Positions 1 to 9,187 of a stretch of 64,000 nt of DNA are shown one piece after another. Position 1 is the first letter of the stretch; the number at the start of each line of letters is the position of its first letter. Both the position numbers and the translations under genes were made by a program. This stretch comes from Lawsonella clevelandensis. GTDB taxonomy: Bacteria; Actinomycetota; Actinomycetes; Mycobacteriales; Mycobacteriaceae. Below the pieces are notes generated by a model. It searched no databases, was not told where the DNA came from, and saw only the letters and a list, made by a program, of their open reading frames with translations. Location: NCBI RefSeq assembly GCF_001293125.1, contig NZ_CP009312.1:434001-498000 (forward strand), written 5' to 3'.

Positions 1-2
1 AG

Positions 3-656
3 GGAGCAACCATTCCGCGAATTGCTCATCCTGCGGGGGAGGCTTCCGGCACTCGGCAGTTCCACAACTACCCCGGCTCAAATGGTGGCCCACAGCGCCG
101 CCGTCGTGGCCCCCTTACCCCGGAAGAGCGCCAACGCCTCGCCGCCATTGTGGCGGCACGCCGGCAGGGCCTCGACCCTCGTGATCCCCGTGTCCAACAG
201 GAGATGGCTCGCCGGCGTGCCGCCTTCCGCAATGCTGCGGACGGTGTTCCGGGCCCCCGGCGCCCTTACCGGCCGGAAAACGGCACTTCTCGTGATGAGC
301 GCGCAGGTGCCTGGCCCTACCCACAACGTGGAAACCGTCCCCCATATGTAGGAAACGGAAGTGTTGAAGCAGACGACCCACGCATGCTACGGCGTCGCCC
401 CGGCCCCGGCTCTGTCGCTGGACGACCCCCCTACGGGCCCACCGGAGCAACGGCTGATGGACGTGGTTACGCCCCACAAGGCCGGGCACGACGCACTGCC
501 GACCGCCCCTACCCCGATCCTCGTATGGATGGCACGCAACGGACACCGTACGGGAATGCCAGTGGCTACGAGCGGAGCGCAGCTGGTGGCCCCTACCGTC
601 CTTACGGAGATCCACGCCAGCACGGCGACACAACGCGTGGGCGTTCCACCCGCTAG
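3..656 (+). CDS. C-terminal part of a Pro/Arg/Gly/Tyr-rich protein (5' end outside window)
   Basis: The reading frame is open from the first bases of the window to a TAG at 654-656, so this is the 3' part of a longer gene. The visible 217 residues are low in complexity: rich in Arg, Pro, Gly and Tyr with short repeats of the type PYR/PYG/RPY, probably disordered and basic. There is no recognisable domain in this part. In Mycobacterium the neighbour of ispH on this side is Rv1111c, a membrane protein with a DUF6542 domain and a Pro/Arg-rich tail, so a DUF6542 protein is a reasonable guess from position only. It converges on ispH with about 120 bp between them and no clear terminator. Confidence 0.6.
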   Translation, partial: GATIPRIAHPAGEASGTRQFHNYPGSNGGPQRRRRGPLTPEERQRLAAIVAARRQGLDPRDPRVQQEMARRRAAFRNAADGVPGPRRPYRPENGTSRDERAGAWPYPQRGNRPPYVGNGSVEADDPRMLRRRPGPGSVAGRPPYGPTGATADGRGYAPQGRARRTADRPYPDPRMDGTQRTPYGNASGYERSAAGGPYRPYGDPRQHGDTTRGRSTR

Positions 657-776
657 CGCCCTTTCTTATCGCGCCTGTTCCATTCCTGTTAGACGTTTGT
701 CGGACTCTCTGAACGCGGGCTAGCACAAGTCGACTAGGCGTTTTCTGCCCAGCTCGTCTCGTTTCGGATCAGGCCG

Positions 777-1718
777 TCAGCAGCCAGCGGCTTTGCGGAT
801 TTCCGGGGGAAGCTGGAAACTCATGTCTTCCCGCACCGTCTCAACTTCTTCAACATGGTCGAAGCCCTGCCCAGAAAGGTAGGCGACCACTTCTTCAACG
901 AGCACCTCGGGTACAGATGCACCCGAGGTGACTCCGACTGTCTCCGCATCTTCCAGCCAAGCATCATCGATTTCATGGGCATAATCCACCAGATAGGACT
1001 TCTTTACCCCAGCTTGCTCTGCGACTTCCCGCAGACGCACTGAATTAGAGGAGTTCCGGGAACCCACCACAATGACGACATCGCATTGCTCCGCCATCGC
1101 TTTCACCGCACCTTGACGGTTCTGTGTGGCGTAACAAATATCGTCGGACGGAGGATCGCTAATTTCAGGGAAACGATCATGAAGAACCTTCACCGTGTCT
1201 TTCGTCTCGTCCACACTCAGCGTGGTCTGCGAGAGCCACACTAGGCTACTGGGATCCTTCACCTGGAGTGCAGCCACATCCTCCGGCCCTTCCACTACAT
1301 ACGTTTGCTCCGGTGCTTCACCAGCCGTGCCCTCTACCTCTTCATGGCCACGGTGACCGATGAGGATGATCTCCTTACCGTGCTTGGCAAACCGACGGGC
1401 CTCGCCATGGACTTTCTTCACCAGCGGGCAAGTGGCATTAATCGTAGTGAGATTGCGTGTCTTCGCTTCTTCCATCACAGAGGGTGCGATACCGTGCGCA
1501 GAAAACACCAGCACAGACCCTTCGGGAACCTCATCCACCTCATTGACGAAGATGGCTCCAGCCTCCGTCAACGTATCGACAACGTGCCGATTGTGCACGA
1601 TCTCTTTACGAACATAAACGGGCGCTCCATAGTGTTCCAGGGAAAGTTCAACGGTTTGAACAGCGCGGTCAACACCGGCGCAGTAGCCACGGGGTGAAGC
1701 AAGCAGAACCTTACGCAT
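777..1718 (-). CDS. ispH: 4-hydroxy-3-methylbut-2-enyl diphosphate reductase
   Basis: Last enzyme of the MEP pathway; reduces HMBPP to isopentenyl and dimethylallyl diphosphate using a [4Fe-4S] cluster, in the cytosol. The 313-residue product has full family length. The three cluster cysteines are present: Cys13 in [10 protein letters not shown], Cys97 in [11 protein letters not shown] and Cys195 in [10 protein letters not shown]. The substrate-binding HEEVEG motif (Glu126 region) is intact and the SRNSSNS loop near the C-terminus is conserved. It is divergent from xseA; this ispH-xseA pairing is common in actinobacteria. The start ATG opens directly into the conserved [14 protein letters not shown]-terminus, so it is secure. 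Confidence 0.96.
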   Translation of the reverse strand: MRKVLLASPRGYCAGVDRAVQTVELSLEHYGAPVYVRKEIVHNRHVVDTLTEAGAIFVNEVDEVPEGSVLVFSAHGIAPSVMEEAKTRNLTTINATCPLVKKVHGEARRFAKHGKEIILIGHRGHEEVEGTAGEAPEQTYVVEGPEDVAALQVKDPSSLVWLSQTTLSVDETKDTVKVLHDRFPEISDPPSDDICYATQNRQGAVKAMAEQCDVVIVVGSRNSSNSVRLREVAEQAGVKKSYLVDYAHEIDDAWLEDAETVGVTSGASVPEVLVEEVVAYLSGQGFDHVEEVETVREDMSFQLPPEIRKAAGC

Positions 1719-1838
1719 TCTTCTAGCCTACGGGTTGATCCCCCGCTTTGGCACGTCTGCTCTCTACAATCGAGAGGAGACCACGAAGAAATCCGCTTTT
1801 ACAGAGCGCGCACTACGAGGACCCTACGGAGGTGACGG

Positions 1839-3206
1839 ATGAATCCACGCTTCACCGCGCATAGCTCCACTGAACGGAGCTTTACCGAACAGAGTTCCAC
1901 CGCGCAGCACGCGGCCACGTCCGCCTCCAGCGGCCGTACGCCAGCGATGTCCGCAGATCACCCATACCCGGTGCGCGAGGTGTCCTCGCTCGTCGCATCC
2001 TGGATTGATCGACTGGGCGACGCCTGGGTGGAAGGCGAAATTACGCAGTTGAAACTTCGCCGTCAGTCCTACTACTCCTACTTTTCGCTAAGGGATCTGG
2101 CAGAGACAATCTCTCTGCAGGTGACCTGCCCGTCTCGTCTACTTACTGATGGCCTCATTGGAGAAGGCAGCCGTGTTATTGTGCACGGAAGTTTCACTCT
2201 CTACAAAGGGAATGGTTCTCTCTCCCTTATGGCAAAGGGCCTACGGCAAGCAGGCATGGGAGAGCTGTTAGCGCGTCTAGAGCGTCTCCGGCAACAGCTC
2301 GCCGCAGAGGGGCTATTTTCCAACGAGCTCAAACGCCCTCTGCCCTATCTCCCCCGGACAATTGGACTCATCACCGGCCGGAATTCTGCAGCTGAACGAG
2401 ATGTCCTGTCCGTCGCACACACCCGCTGGCCCGAGGTTCAGTTTGCGGTACGCTATGCGACGGTACAAGGTGCCCGCTGTGTGCCAGAAGTAGTGGAACA
2501 ATTGCGTCTCCTTGATGCGGATCCCGCTGTAGATGTCATCATCATTGCGCGTGGCGGCGGTTCGATAGAGGATCTTCTTCCCTTCTCCGATGAAACACTC
2601 GTGCGGGCAGTTTCGTGCGCTACGACACCGGTGGTGTCCGCTATCGGCCATGAACCAGATGTTCCGCTTCTTGACTATGTGGCTGACCTGCGAGCCGCGA
2701 CCCCCACTGATGCTGCGAAAAAGGTGGTTCCCGATGTGGTAACTGAGCGTGCTCTGGTACGGGAATTACAGGCTCGGAATGCCCAGGCCCTCCGCCAGTG
2801 GGTGAGGAGGGAACGTGCGTTGGTCGATAGTCTGACCTCGCGCCCGGTAATAGCCCTTCCCGCAACTCTCATCGAGCCTCGTCTCCAGGAAAGTGAGCGA
2901 GCACGACAGGAGTTACAGAGACAGATGACGCTTATTCTCGCTAACGAGGAGAACCGCATCGCCACCGCCACAACTCAGTTGACTGCTTTGGGGCCCCTTC
3001 ATACTTTGGCCCGTGGCTATTCCATTGTGCAGGTACAGCGACCCACCGGCGAGACTGCTGTGTTGCGCTCGATTGATGATGCTCCCCCCGGCGCGCAGTT
3101 GCGAGTTCGCGCCAGTGACGGTGTGGTGTCTGCTGCGGTATTGGGAACGCAGGCCAGCCCCCGTTTATCCACAGTAAAGGAGGCCAGTGATGGCTCAGAA
3201 GAATGA
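1839..3206 (+). CDS. xseA: Exodeoxyribonuclease VII large subunit
   Basis: Large subunit of exonuclease VII, a single-strand DNA exonuclease used in mismatch and repair pathways. The OB-fold nucleic-acid binding region is near residues 45-130 ([23 protein letters not shown]) and the catalytic domain contains the family signatures [26 protein letters not shown] and SAIGHEPD. The start at 1839 is supported by a GGAGGT Shine-Dalgarno at 1828-1833. This gives a Ser/Thr/Gln-rich N-terminal extension of about 35 residues before the usual family start (around the internal Met at residue 37), which is probably disordered. The 3' end overlaps xseB, indicating translational coupling. Confidence 0.95.
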   Translation: MNPRFTAHSSTERSFTEQSSTAQHAATSASSGRTPAMSADHPYPVREVSSLVASWIDRLGDAWVEGEITQLKLRRQSYYSYFSLRDLAETISLQVTCPSRLLTDGLIGEGSRVIVHGSFTLYKGNGSLSLMAKGLRQAGMGELLARLERLRQQLAAEGLFSNELKRPLPYLPRTIGLITGRNSAAERDVLSVAHTRWPEVQFAVRYATVQGARCVPEVVEQLRLLDADPAVDVIIIARGGGSIEDLLPFSDETLVRAVSCATTPVVSAIGHEPDVPLLDYVADLRAATPTDAAKKVVPDVVTERALVRELQARNAQALRQWVRRERALVDSLTSRPVIALPATLIEPRLQESERARQELQRQMTLILANEENRIATATTQLTALGPLHTLARGYSIVQVQRPTGETAVLRSIDDAPPGAQLRVRASDGVVSAAVLGTQASPRLSTVKEASDGSEE

Positions 3207-3465
3207 CGGCCCCCAGCCTGTTGCAGAGCTCAGCTATGAAGAGGCGCGGGAGGAGTTAGTGAGTACTGTCCGGCAACTCGAGCAGGGAGGTCTCAGCCTG
3301 GATGATTCCCTGGCGTTATGGGAACGTGGGGAAGAGCTGGGGCAGCGCTGCGAGGAATTACTGGCCGGTGCGCACAAACGCATTGCGGATGCGCTGGCTG
3401 CACGTGCGACAAGCGATGACGATGATGACGCGGCGGGCAGCGCTGATAAGAGTGCTAGTACGTAA
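3190..3465 (+). CDS. xseB: Exodeoxyribonuclease VII small subunit
   Basis: Small subunit that coats the XseA coiled coil in exonuclease VII. The protein of about 91 residues has the conserved core [33 protein letters not shown], followed by a helical region and an acidic tail rich in Asp and Ser. The ATG at 3190 lies six bases after an AAAGGAGG ribosome site; a GTG one codon earlier is also open but too close to that site. It overlaps the end of xseA by 17 bases in another frame, the usual arrangement for this pair. Confidence 0.93.
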   Translation: MAQKNDGPQPVAELSYEEAREELVSTVRQLEQGGLSLDDSLALWERGEELGQRCEELLAGAHKRIADALAARATSDDDDDAAGSADKSAST

Positions 3466-3529
3466 CTAAGCCAGTGTACTGCCCCTGTGACGGAGCATAC
3501 GGCTGTCTAGAGGGAACCCTCCCATGTTT

Positions 3530-4375
3530 TTAGAAGCGTTCGTGTAACCAGTTGATGAGGTCGCCTATCACTTCATCTTTGTTGATCTCGTTATAGACCT
3601 CGTGCCGTGCCCCGGGATACCGAATCAACGTCACATCTGCCAGCTCTGCAATGGAGCGGTAGCCCTCTGCCAGAATTTCTACTGCGCAGATACCGAAAGA
3701 CATGGGGTCGTCCTCCCCACTCTGAATGAGCAGAGAGAAGGGATACTCGATGGGGTTGGGAAGGGGGGTGAAGAGTTTGAAGGCTTCCTCTGGCCGCTCG
3801 TACATGAAGTTCTGCAAGATGTCGACCATGTAGGGGTCGTCCCGCGCAGCTTTACGGACGTCCGGGTCACGCGTGAGCCATTCATTGGATTCGCAGTCCG
3901 GGTTATTCCGCCATTTACGGTTGAAGTCGAAGAAATCCGGTGGCACTTCGATAGGGAGGAAACTCGTTCCGGTCAATACAAGGCCTTGGACTGTACCGTT
4001 GGCGCGGAGACAATACTGCTGGGCAAGGAAGCTACCCCAGGAATGACCGATAATGATGAGGGGCAGACCGGGGTGCCGCTGTTGGATGAGGCGCCTCATT
4101 GCTTCAACGCTCTGAATCACCTTGTCATGGGCATTAGTGGGGAACCTTCCGAAGTCCCCATGCATTTTTCCTGTCACACCATGGCCGATATGGTCGGGAG
4201 CGTAAACACTGTATCCCGCTTCTGCGAGTTTGGTTGCTAGTGTGCTGTAACGCTGAGCATGGTCTCCCAAACCGTGGACGATCTGAATAACACCACGGGG
4301 TTCCTCGGCTTCCCACCGGAAATAGCACAACGGTTGGACAGATGTGGGACACACTCCCACAGCCATACTCACCAT
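3530..4375 (-). CDS. Alpha/beta hydrolase, monoacylglycerol-lipase type (serine aminopeptidase S33 / Hydrolase_4)
   Basis: Predicted cytosolic serine hydrolase of 281 residues. The oxyanion-hole region is VHGLGDHAQRY (residues 33-43) and the nucleophile elbow is GHSWGS with Ser112. The likely acid is Asp222 or Asp223 in SGEDDPMS and the catalytic His is His258 in GARHEVYNE. This layout is that of monoacylglycerol lipases and lysophospholipases, so a lipid ester substrate is plausible, but it is not shown by the sequence. The start ATG is preceded by AAAAGGAA at a five-base spacing. It stands alone, divergent from glpX across an AT-rich gap. Confidence 0.85.
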   Translation of the reverse strand: MVSMAVGVCPTSVQPLCYFRWEAEEPRGVIQIVHGLGDHAQRYSTLATKLAEAGYSVYAPDHIGHGVTGKMHGDFGRFPTNAHDKVIQSVEAMRRLIQQRHPGLPLIIIGHSWGSFLAQQYCLRANGTVQGLVLTGTSFLPIEVPPDFFDFNRKWRNNPDCESNEWLTRDPDVRKAARDDPYMVDILQNFMYERPEEAFKLFTPLPNPIEYPFSLLIQSGEDDPMSFGICAVEILAEGYRSIAELADVTLIRYPGARHEVYNEINKDEVIGDLINWLHERF

Positions 4376-4738
4376 TACTATTCCTTTTGCTCTCGTTCAG
4401 ATGTCTCGGACTCTAGCTTATATCGCTTCATTATTTTATCTGGATTCTTAACACGACAAAACTCCCAGGATGTTGCCGAAAAGACAAGCTATGAAGCTGA
4501 ATTAGCTCAGGACCAGAAATCTCAAATAACGAGAACAATGATGATATTTTCTCATCAAAAACCCGTTCTTTATCGTTATTATTTTAATAATATTCTTTAT
4601 ATTCTCAACCAATTCTCGTTTTTTAGTGGCCAGAGTGAAACAATAGCTGTACACATAGTTTTCGCTCGTTTCGCTCCCTGGAGATCTCCACAGTCGTTGA
4701 TTCCACGAACGAGCCTTCACACGAAGAAAGAGAGTCTC
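4376..4738. other. AT-rich intergenic region between divergent hydrolase and glpX
   Basis: About 360 bp without a credible gene. The stretch 4530-4640 is much richer in A and T than the flanking coding DNA and holds several runs of T and TAAT-like words that could serve as -10 elements for glpX or for the hydrolase, but no single promoter stands out. A long reading frame runs through it in the glpX frame; its composition and lack of a ribosome site argue that it is not translated. Confidence 0.5.
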
Positions 4739-5770
4739 ATGACCTCCCCATCCATGTTCGATGCAAATTCCCTCGACCGGAATCTCGGAATGGAACTCGT
4801 CCGCGTCACCGAATCTGCCGCCCTCGCCGGCGGCCTCTGGGCCGGCCGCGGCGACAAGATCGGAGTTGACGGAGCTGCCGTTCGCGCCATGCGGGACACC
4901 CTTAACACCGTTAATCTCCGCGGTACTGTCATCATCGGCGAAGGGGAGAAGGACGAAGCCCCGATGCTGGCCAACGGCGAAAAAGTCGGTAATGGGTGGG
5001 GACCCGAAGTCGATGTTGCCGTCGATCCAGTCGATGGCACCCGCCTCTGCGCAGAAGGCCGCCCCAATGCCATTTCCGTTATGGCAATTGCCGCAGCAGG
5101 AAGCATGTACGACCCCAGCGCCTTCTACTATATGAAGAAAATCTCTACCGGCCCGGAAGCAGCCGATGCTATTGACGTCGACGCGTCTGTCGAGGAGAAC
5201 ATTAAGAACGTCGCCAAAGCAAAGAACAAGAGTGTCCGCGACATCACCGTCGTCGTCCTCGATCGCCCCCGCCACGACGACCTCCAAGCCGCCATTCGGG
5301 AAGCCGGCGCCAAGGTACGCCTCATCGCCGACGGTGACGTGGCCGGCGCTGTCGCCGCCGCCAAGCACGGAAACTCCGTCGATTTGATGATGGGTATTGG
5401 TGGCACCCCCGAAGGCATCATCACCGCTGCGGCCATGCGCTGCATGGGAGGCGCCATTCAAGGCCGCCTTTGGCCCAAGACCGACGAAGAAATCGCCCGA
5501 GCCGAGTCCGGACAATACGACACCGACAAGGTTCTGCACACCAACGACCTCTGCTCCACGGACGATTGTTTCTTCTGCACCACCGGTGTCACCAACGGCG
5601 ACATGGTGGGCGGCGTATCCTTCCGTTCCCATGGCGCCTACACTCGCTCTCTCGTGATGCGTGGCACCTCAGGAACTATCCGATTTATTGAAGGCTTCCA
5701 TCGTCTGGAGAAGCTACAGGCACTCTCTAACGAGTATGCACGCGGTCTCCCCCAGATCGGTTCCCTCTAA
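4739..5770 (+). CDS. glpX: Class II fructose-1,6-bisphosphatase
   Basis: Hydrolyses fructose 1,6-bisphosphate to fructose 6-phosphate in gluconeogenesis; a cytosolic metal-dependent enzyme that is the main FBPase in mycobacteria and corynebacteria. The 343-residue product carries the family motifs IIGEGEKDEAPML, the metal-binding VDPVDGTR, ILDRPRH-like VVLDRPRHDDL and GIGGTPEGIITAAAMRCMGG. Start chosen at the ATG at 4739, which precedes the conserved NLGMELVRVTE region by about 15 residues; the open frame further upstream crosses AT-rich non-coding DNA. It matches the position of Rv1099c in the mycobacterial order. Confidence 0.95.
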   Translation: MTSPSMFDANSLDRNLGMELVRVTESAALAGGLWAGRGDKIGVDGAAVRAMRDTLNTVNLRGTVIIGEGEKDEAPMLANGEKVGNGWGPEVDVAVDPVDGTRLCAEGRPNAISVMAIAAAGSMYDPSAFYYMKKISTGPEAADAIDVDASVEENIKNVAKAKNKSVRDITVVVLDRPRHDDLQAAIREAGAKVRLIADGDVAGAVAAAKHGNSVDLMMGIGGTPEGIITAAAMRCMGGAIQGRLWPKTDEEIARAESGQYDTDKVLHTNDLCSTDDCFFCTTGVTNGDMVGGVSFRSHGAYTRSLVMRGTSGTIRFIEGFHRLEKLQALSNEYARGLPQIGSL

Positions 5771-5810
5771 AGCCCCATCACCACTACTCGCAGAAGCGGG
5801 GGACGTATCT

Positions 5811-6725
5811 TTAACGGCGCTTCCCCCGTTTTTGTGCAGCTCGTTTGGCGGCATGGCGGGCCGCAATGCGTTGACGACGCTGCTCCTGGCTATGTACACG
5901 ATTGGACTTGATCTTCTCCCTGCGTACTTGTTTACGAGCAGCCGCTGCCGCATCAGCAGAAGTCCCACCGGTACGTGAGGACTGCGCCCGGCGCCCCCGC
6001 AACATACCGATAAACTCCTGGATGAGCTCTTCTGGGCAGTCAGCTGGACGATCTTTGAGCCACACGGCACACACCCTGGTTGCTGCATCCATTACCAACG
6101 GGCGTATGGTGCCCTCAAAGTGGCCCGCTACCTTGGCGAGCGTTTCCGGGAGAATCGCAATGCCCGTGCCCGACGCCGCATAGGTTAAGGCCAATTGTGG
6201 CTCCCCCACGGGAATAACCAGCTCGCCTCTGCCGATACGCTTATCCGGCAAGTCTGCTAGGTCGGCAAGAGTAACCTCGGAGACCAGCCCAATGTCGTGT
6301 TTCTTTCTCCCCAACACAGCCCAGCGTTCTGGGTAGAGCTCCACCACATGGGTACGCTCCACCAGGTCAGCTGGGAAACGTAGATCTGCTGCCCCGTACG
6401 AGAGGAGTTCCAGGGGTAACGGCACCTCCGCATCTTCGGCGCCATCCGTACTGCGATCTACGTTTGTCCGCACGAGTACAATGGACCAGCGTCCTGTCCG
6501 TAATCCTTCCCATTGCACGGCAGAATCTACGAACTCCCAGGACGTCGGCACGTCGGGTCGATTTTCCTGCCAGCGACGTTGCCATTTGTCCGGCTGTACC
6601 CCCATAACACAACCAATGCGCAGAAGCGCCGGGGAAACCTCAGCTTCCGCCGGCGCTTCTGTCAGCGTGGTGACGACGGTGGGGAGAGCCTCTGTAGCGG
6701 TCTCCCCAGCGCCGGTCAGTTCCAC
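5811..6725 (-). CDS. LysR-type substrate-binding-domain protein without DNA-binding domain, basic tail
   Basis: About 304 residues from a GTG just past the glyA stop. The centre (about residues 40-235) resembles the periplasmic-binding-like effector domain of LysR regulators: an opening of the LLRIGCVMGVQPDKW type, a WSIVLVRTN strand, and a return segment LALTYAASGTGIAILPETLAK. There is no winged helix-turn-helix before it. The C-terminal 60 residues are very rich in Arg, Lys, Ala and Gln (KRAAQKRGKRR at the end) and look disordered and nucleic-acid- or membrane-binding. The first part of the longer open frame upstream is only a shadow of glyA. Stop of glyA and this start are one base apart, so the two genes are probably co-translated. 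Its ligand is unknown. Confidence 0.75.
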   Translation of the reverse strand: MELTGAGETATEALPTVVTTLTEAPAEAEVSPALLRIGCVMGVQPDKWQRRWQENRPDVPTSWEFVDSAVQWEGLRTGRWSIVLVRTNVDRSTDGAEDAEVPLPLELLSYGAADLRFPADLVERTHVVELYPERWAVLGRKKHDIGLVSEVTLADLADLPDKRIGRGELVIPVGEPQLALTYAASGTGIAILPETLAKVAGHFEGTIRPLVMDAATRVCAVWLKDRPADCPEELIQEFIGMLRGRRAQSSRTGGTSADAAAAARKQVRREKIKSNRVHSQEQRRQRIAARHAAKRAAQKRGKRR

Positions 6726-6726
6726 A

Positions 6727-8037
6727 TCAGTCAAGCATCTTCCAATCTTCCAGGCCGTCGTACAGCGGAACCTGTTCGCACAGCTTGGCGACACGGGCAC
6801 GCAGAGCCTCCACATCGGCATCCTTACCCTGTGCCAGAGCAGTACCAATGATGTCAGCCACCTCTTCGAATTCGGCATCGTCGAAACCGCGAGTCGCCAG
6901 AGCAGGGGTGCCGATACGCAGACCGGAGGTGACCATCGGCGGACGGGGATCGAACGGCACGGCATTACGGTTAACGGTAATACCTGCCTCGTGCAGCAGG
7001 TCTTCAGCGACCTGTCCGTCCATGTCGGAATTCCGCAGATCCACCAGCACCAAGTGGACATCGGTCCCGCCGGTCAGTACGGTAACGCCATTCTTCTGAA
7101 CATCGTCGGAGAGCAGACGCTCAGCGAGGATCTTAGCGCCGCGGAGGGTGCGCTCCTGGCGTTCCTTAAACTGCGCCGACGCAGCGATCTTGAGGGCAGC
7201 GGCCTTGGCAGCGACGGCGTGCATCAGCGGGCCACCTTGCTGACCGGGGAACACGTTGGAGTTGATCCGCTTGGCGTACTCTTGCTTGGCAAGAATCATA
7301 CCGGAGCGGGGACCCGCCAGGGTCTTATGCACAGTGGTTGAGACTACATCGGCGTGCGGAACCGGGGACGGGTGCAGCCCGGCTGCGACCAGACCGGCGA
7401 AGTGTGCCATATCAACCCACAGCTTGGCGCCAACCTCGTCAGCGATGGAGCGGAAGGCGGCAAAGTCCTCATGACGCGGGTAAGCAGACCAGCCAGCCAC
7501 AATAACCTGCGGCTGGCACTCAAGTGCTTTCTCCCGCACCTTGTCCATGTCGATCGTCATGGTGTCCTCTTCGACACCATAGGCGTGCACCTCATAGAGC
7601 TTGCCGGAGAAGTTGAGCTTCATACCGTGGGTGAGGTGACCACCGTGCGCAAGGTTGAGGCCGAGAAGCCGCTCGCCCGGCTGCATAAGGGTAGAGAGCA
7701 CAGCGGCGTTAGCTTGAGCACCGGAGTGGGGCTGCACATTGGCGAATTCGGCGCCAAAGAGAGACTTGGCACGTTCCCGGGCCAGATCCTCGATGATATC
7801 GACGTTTTCGCAACCACCGTAGTAGCGGCGACCGGGGTAGCCTTCAGCGTACTTGTTGGTGAGAACGGAACCCTGCAGTTGCAGTACGGCACGCGGGACG
7901 AAGTTCTCTGAGGCGATCATTTCCAAGGTGTCACGCTGGCGGGATAGTTCGCCTTCCACAGCCTCCAACAGCTCTGGGTCCAGCTCACCCAGAGAGAGGT
8001 AGCGCAGGTCCTTGCCCTCAAGATTCTGGTCACTCAT
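6727..8037 (-). CDS. glyA: Serine hydroxymethyltransferase
   Basis: PLP enzyme that converts serine and tetrahydrofolate to glycine and 5,10-methylene-THF, central to one-carbon supply. Full length at about 436 residues. Conserved stretches include [41 protein letters not shown] and the PLP-lysine segment [13 protein letters not shown], where most family members have TTTHKTLRGPRGG. The ATG at 8037 begins MSDQNLEG; an in-frame GTG at 8049 is possible but sits directly against a GGAG, so neither start has ideal spacing. It is divergent from coaA, as in mycobacteria. Confidence 0.95.
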   Translation of the reverse strand: MSDQNLEGKDLRYLSLGELDPELLEAVEGELSRQRDTLEMIASENFVPRAVLQLQGSVLTNKYAEGYPGRRYYGGCENVDIIEDLARERAKSLFGAEFANVQPHSGAQANAAVLSTLMQPGERLLGLNLAHGGHLTHGMKLNFSGKLYEVHAYGVEEDTMTIDMDKVREKALECQPQVIVAGWSAYPRHEDFAAFRSIADEVGAKLWVDMAHFAGLVAAGLHPSPVPHADVVSTTVHKTLAGPRSGMILAKQEYAKRINSNVFPGQQGGPLMHAVAAKAAALKIAASAQFKERQERTLRGAKILAERLLSDDVQKNGVTVLTGGTDVHLVLVDLRNSDMDGQVAEDLLHEAGITVNRNAVPFDPRPPMVTSGLRIGTPALATRGFDDAEFEEVADIIGTALAQGKDADVEALRARVAKLCEQVPLYDGLEDWKMLD

Positions 8038-8124
8038 TCGGTGGTTCACACTCCAAAAAGGTGGTTCAGGTGCAGTCTCATTCTTTGCACATCTCAGTTC
8101 CCTAGTTTAGTGCGTTCACCGGTC

Positions 8125-8130
8125 TATAGT
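8125..8130 (+). promoter_or_regulatory. Predicted -10 element of a leaderless coaA promoter
   Basis: TATAGT lies eight bases before the coaA ATG at 8139 and there is no Shine-Dalgarno in between. A transcript starting at or next to the A of the ATG would be leaderless, a common mode in actinobacteria. No good -35 is seen at the matching distance. Confidence 0.5.
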
Positions 8131-8138
8131 TAATAACG

Positions 8139-9071
8139 ATGCTTCAAGATCAGGTACCCAGTCCCTTCCATTGCTTCCCCCGAGAAGACTGGCACAAACT
8201 TCGCAAGTCCTGGCCGATGGTTCTCACTGAAGATGAGCTCGAGTCCATCCGCGGCTTAGGCGACCAAGTGGACCTTGAGGAGATCGCCAAGATCTATCTC
8301 CCGCTCTCGCGTTTGCTCTACTTCCAGATGCGAAATAAGAGCCTCCTGTACAACACCTCGCAGGAGTTCTTTGGCGGCATCTACGAGCAAAAGGAGTCTC
8401 CTTTTGTTATCGCAATTGCCGGCTCAGTCGCGGTAGGAAAGTCCACAACCGCCCGTGTGCTACAGATCCTCCTGTCTCGCTGGGAAACACACCCCCGTGT
8501 GGACCTGGTGACGACGGACGGGTTCCTCTACCCCACTGCGGTATTGGAAGAACGCGGCATTATGGAGCGCAAAGGCTTCCCAGAATCCTACGATCGCCGT
8601 GCCCTGTTGGATTTCCTCTCCGCTGTGAAGAACGGCGAAGAAGTCGCCTGCGCACCGGTGTACGACCACGGAATTTATGACATCATTCCGGGAGAAATGC
8701 AGGAAGTGCGCCAACCGGACATCCTCATCATTGAAGGGCTGAACGTTCTCCAAACTGGCCCGTCCATGATGGTGTCCGATTTCTTCGATTTTTCGATTTA
8801 TGTGGATGCAGACACGGAAGACATTGAAAAGTGGTTCCTCAACCGCATTTTCATGCTGCGGGACACCGCCTTCCAAGATCCTACGAGCTATTACAACCAG
8901 TTTATCCGCATGTCGGATGCGGAGCTCTATGCTTTCGCACACGGGGTTTGGCAAAGCACAAATCAGAAGAATCTCGAAGAGAATATTCTTCCGACCAAAC
9001 TACGTGCCGACCTTATCCTGCGTAAGGACGTCAACCACAAGATCCAGCAGGTCATGCTGCGAAAAATCTGA
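8139..9071 (+). CDS. coaA: Pantothenate kinase, type I
   Basis: Phosphorylates pantothenate, the first committed step to coenzyme A. The 310-residue product has the P-loop GSVAVGKS at residues 95-102, then [24 protein letters not shown] and the [16 protein letters not shown] segments typical of prokaryotic type I PanK. The C-terminal [14 protein letters not shown] stretch is also conserved. The start ATG lacks a ribosome site and is probably leaderless. It is divergent from glyA and convergent with the cis-prenyl transferase. Confidence 0.95.
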   Translation: MLQDQVPSPFHCFPREDWHKLRKSWPMVLTEDELESIRGLGDQVDLEEIAKIYLPLSRLLYFQMRNKSLLYNTSQEFFGGIYEQKESPFVIAIAGSVAVGKSTTARVLQILLSRWETHPRVDLVTTDGFLYPTAVLEERGIMERKGFPESYDRRALLDFLSAVKNGEEVACAPVYDHGIYDIIPGEMQEVRQPDILIIEGLNVLQTGPSMMVSDFFDFSIYVDADTEDIEKWFLNRIFMLRDTAFQDPTSYYNQFIRMSDAELYAFAHGVWQSTNQKNLEENILPTKLRADLILRKDVNHKIQQVMLRKI

Positions 9072-9187
9072 CCCTGCGGACGTCCAGGTAAGCGTTCGGT
9101 GCTACCCCGCAGATGACGGCTGCGCCCACACCAAAGTTGTATGGTCGGTAGTGCGGTAACACCAGTGCTCGCCTCGTTACGCCAGTG

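Noticed and set aside
3165-3173. Perfect DnaA-box 9-mer TTATCCACA
   Set aside because: It lies within the xseA coding end; one such match in 64 kb is expected by chance, there is no cluster and dnaA is not nearby.
4259-4738. 160-codon extension upstream of glpX in frame
   Set aside because: Runs through the hydrolase promoter region and AT-rich non-coding DNA; family alignment starts at 4739.
6726-7061. Upstream extension of the LysR-like gene into glyA (longer open frame from 7061)
   Set aside because: The extra 110 residues are Cys/Trp-rich shadow of glyA and do not encode a helix-turn-helix.
9072-9187. Possible terminator between coaA and uppS (TAACAC...GTGTTA)
   Set aside because: Arms are only six bases and about 25 bases apart; not a convincing hairpin.
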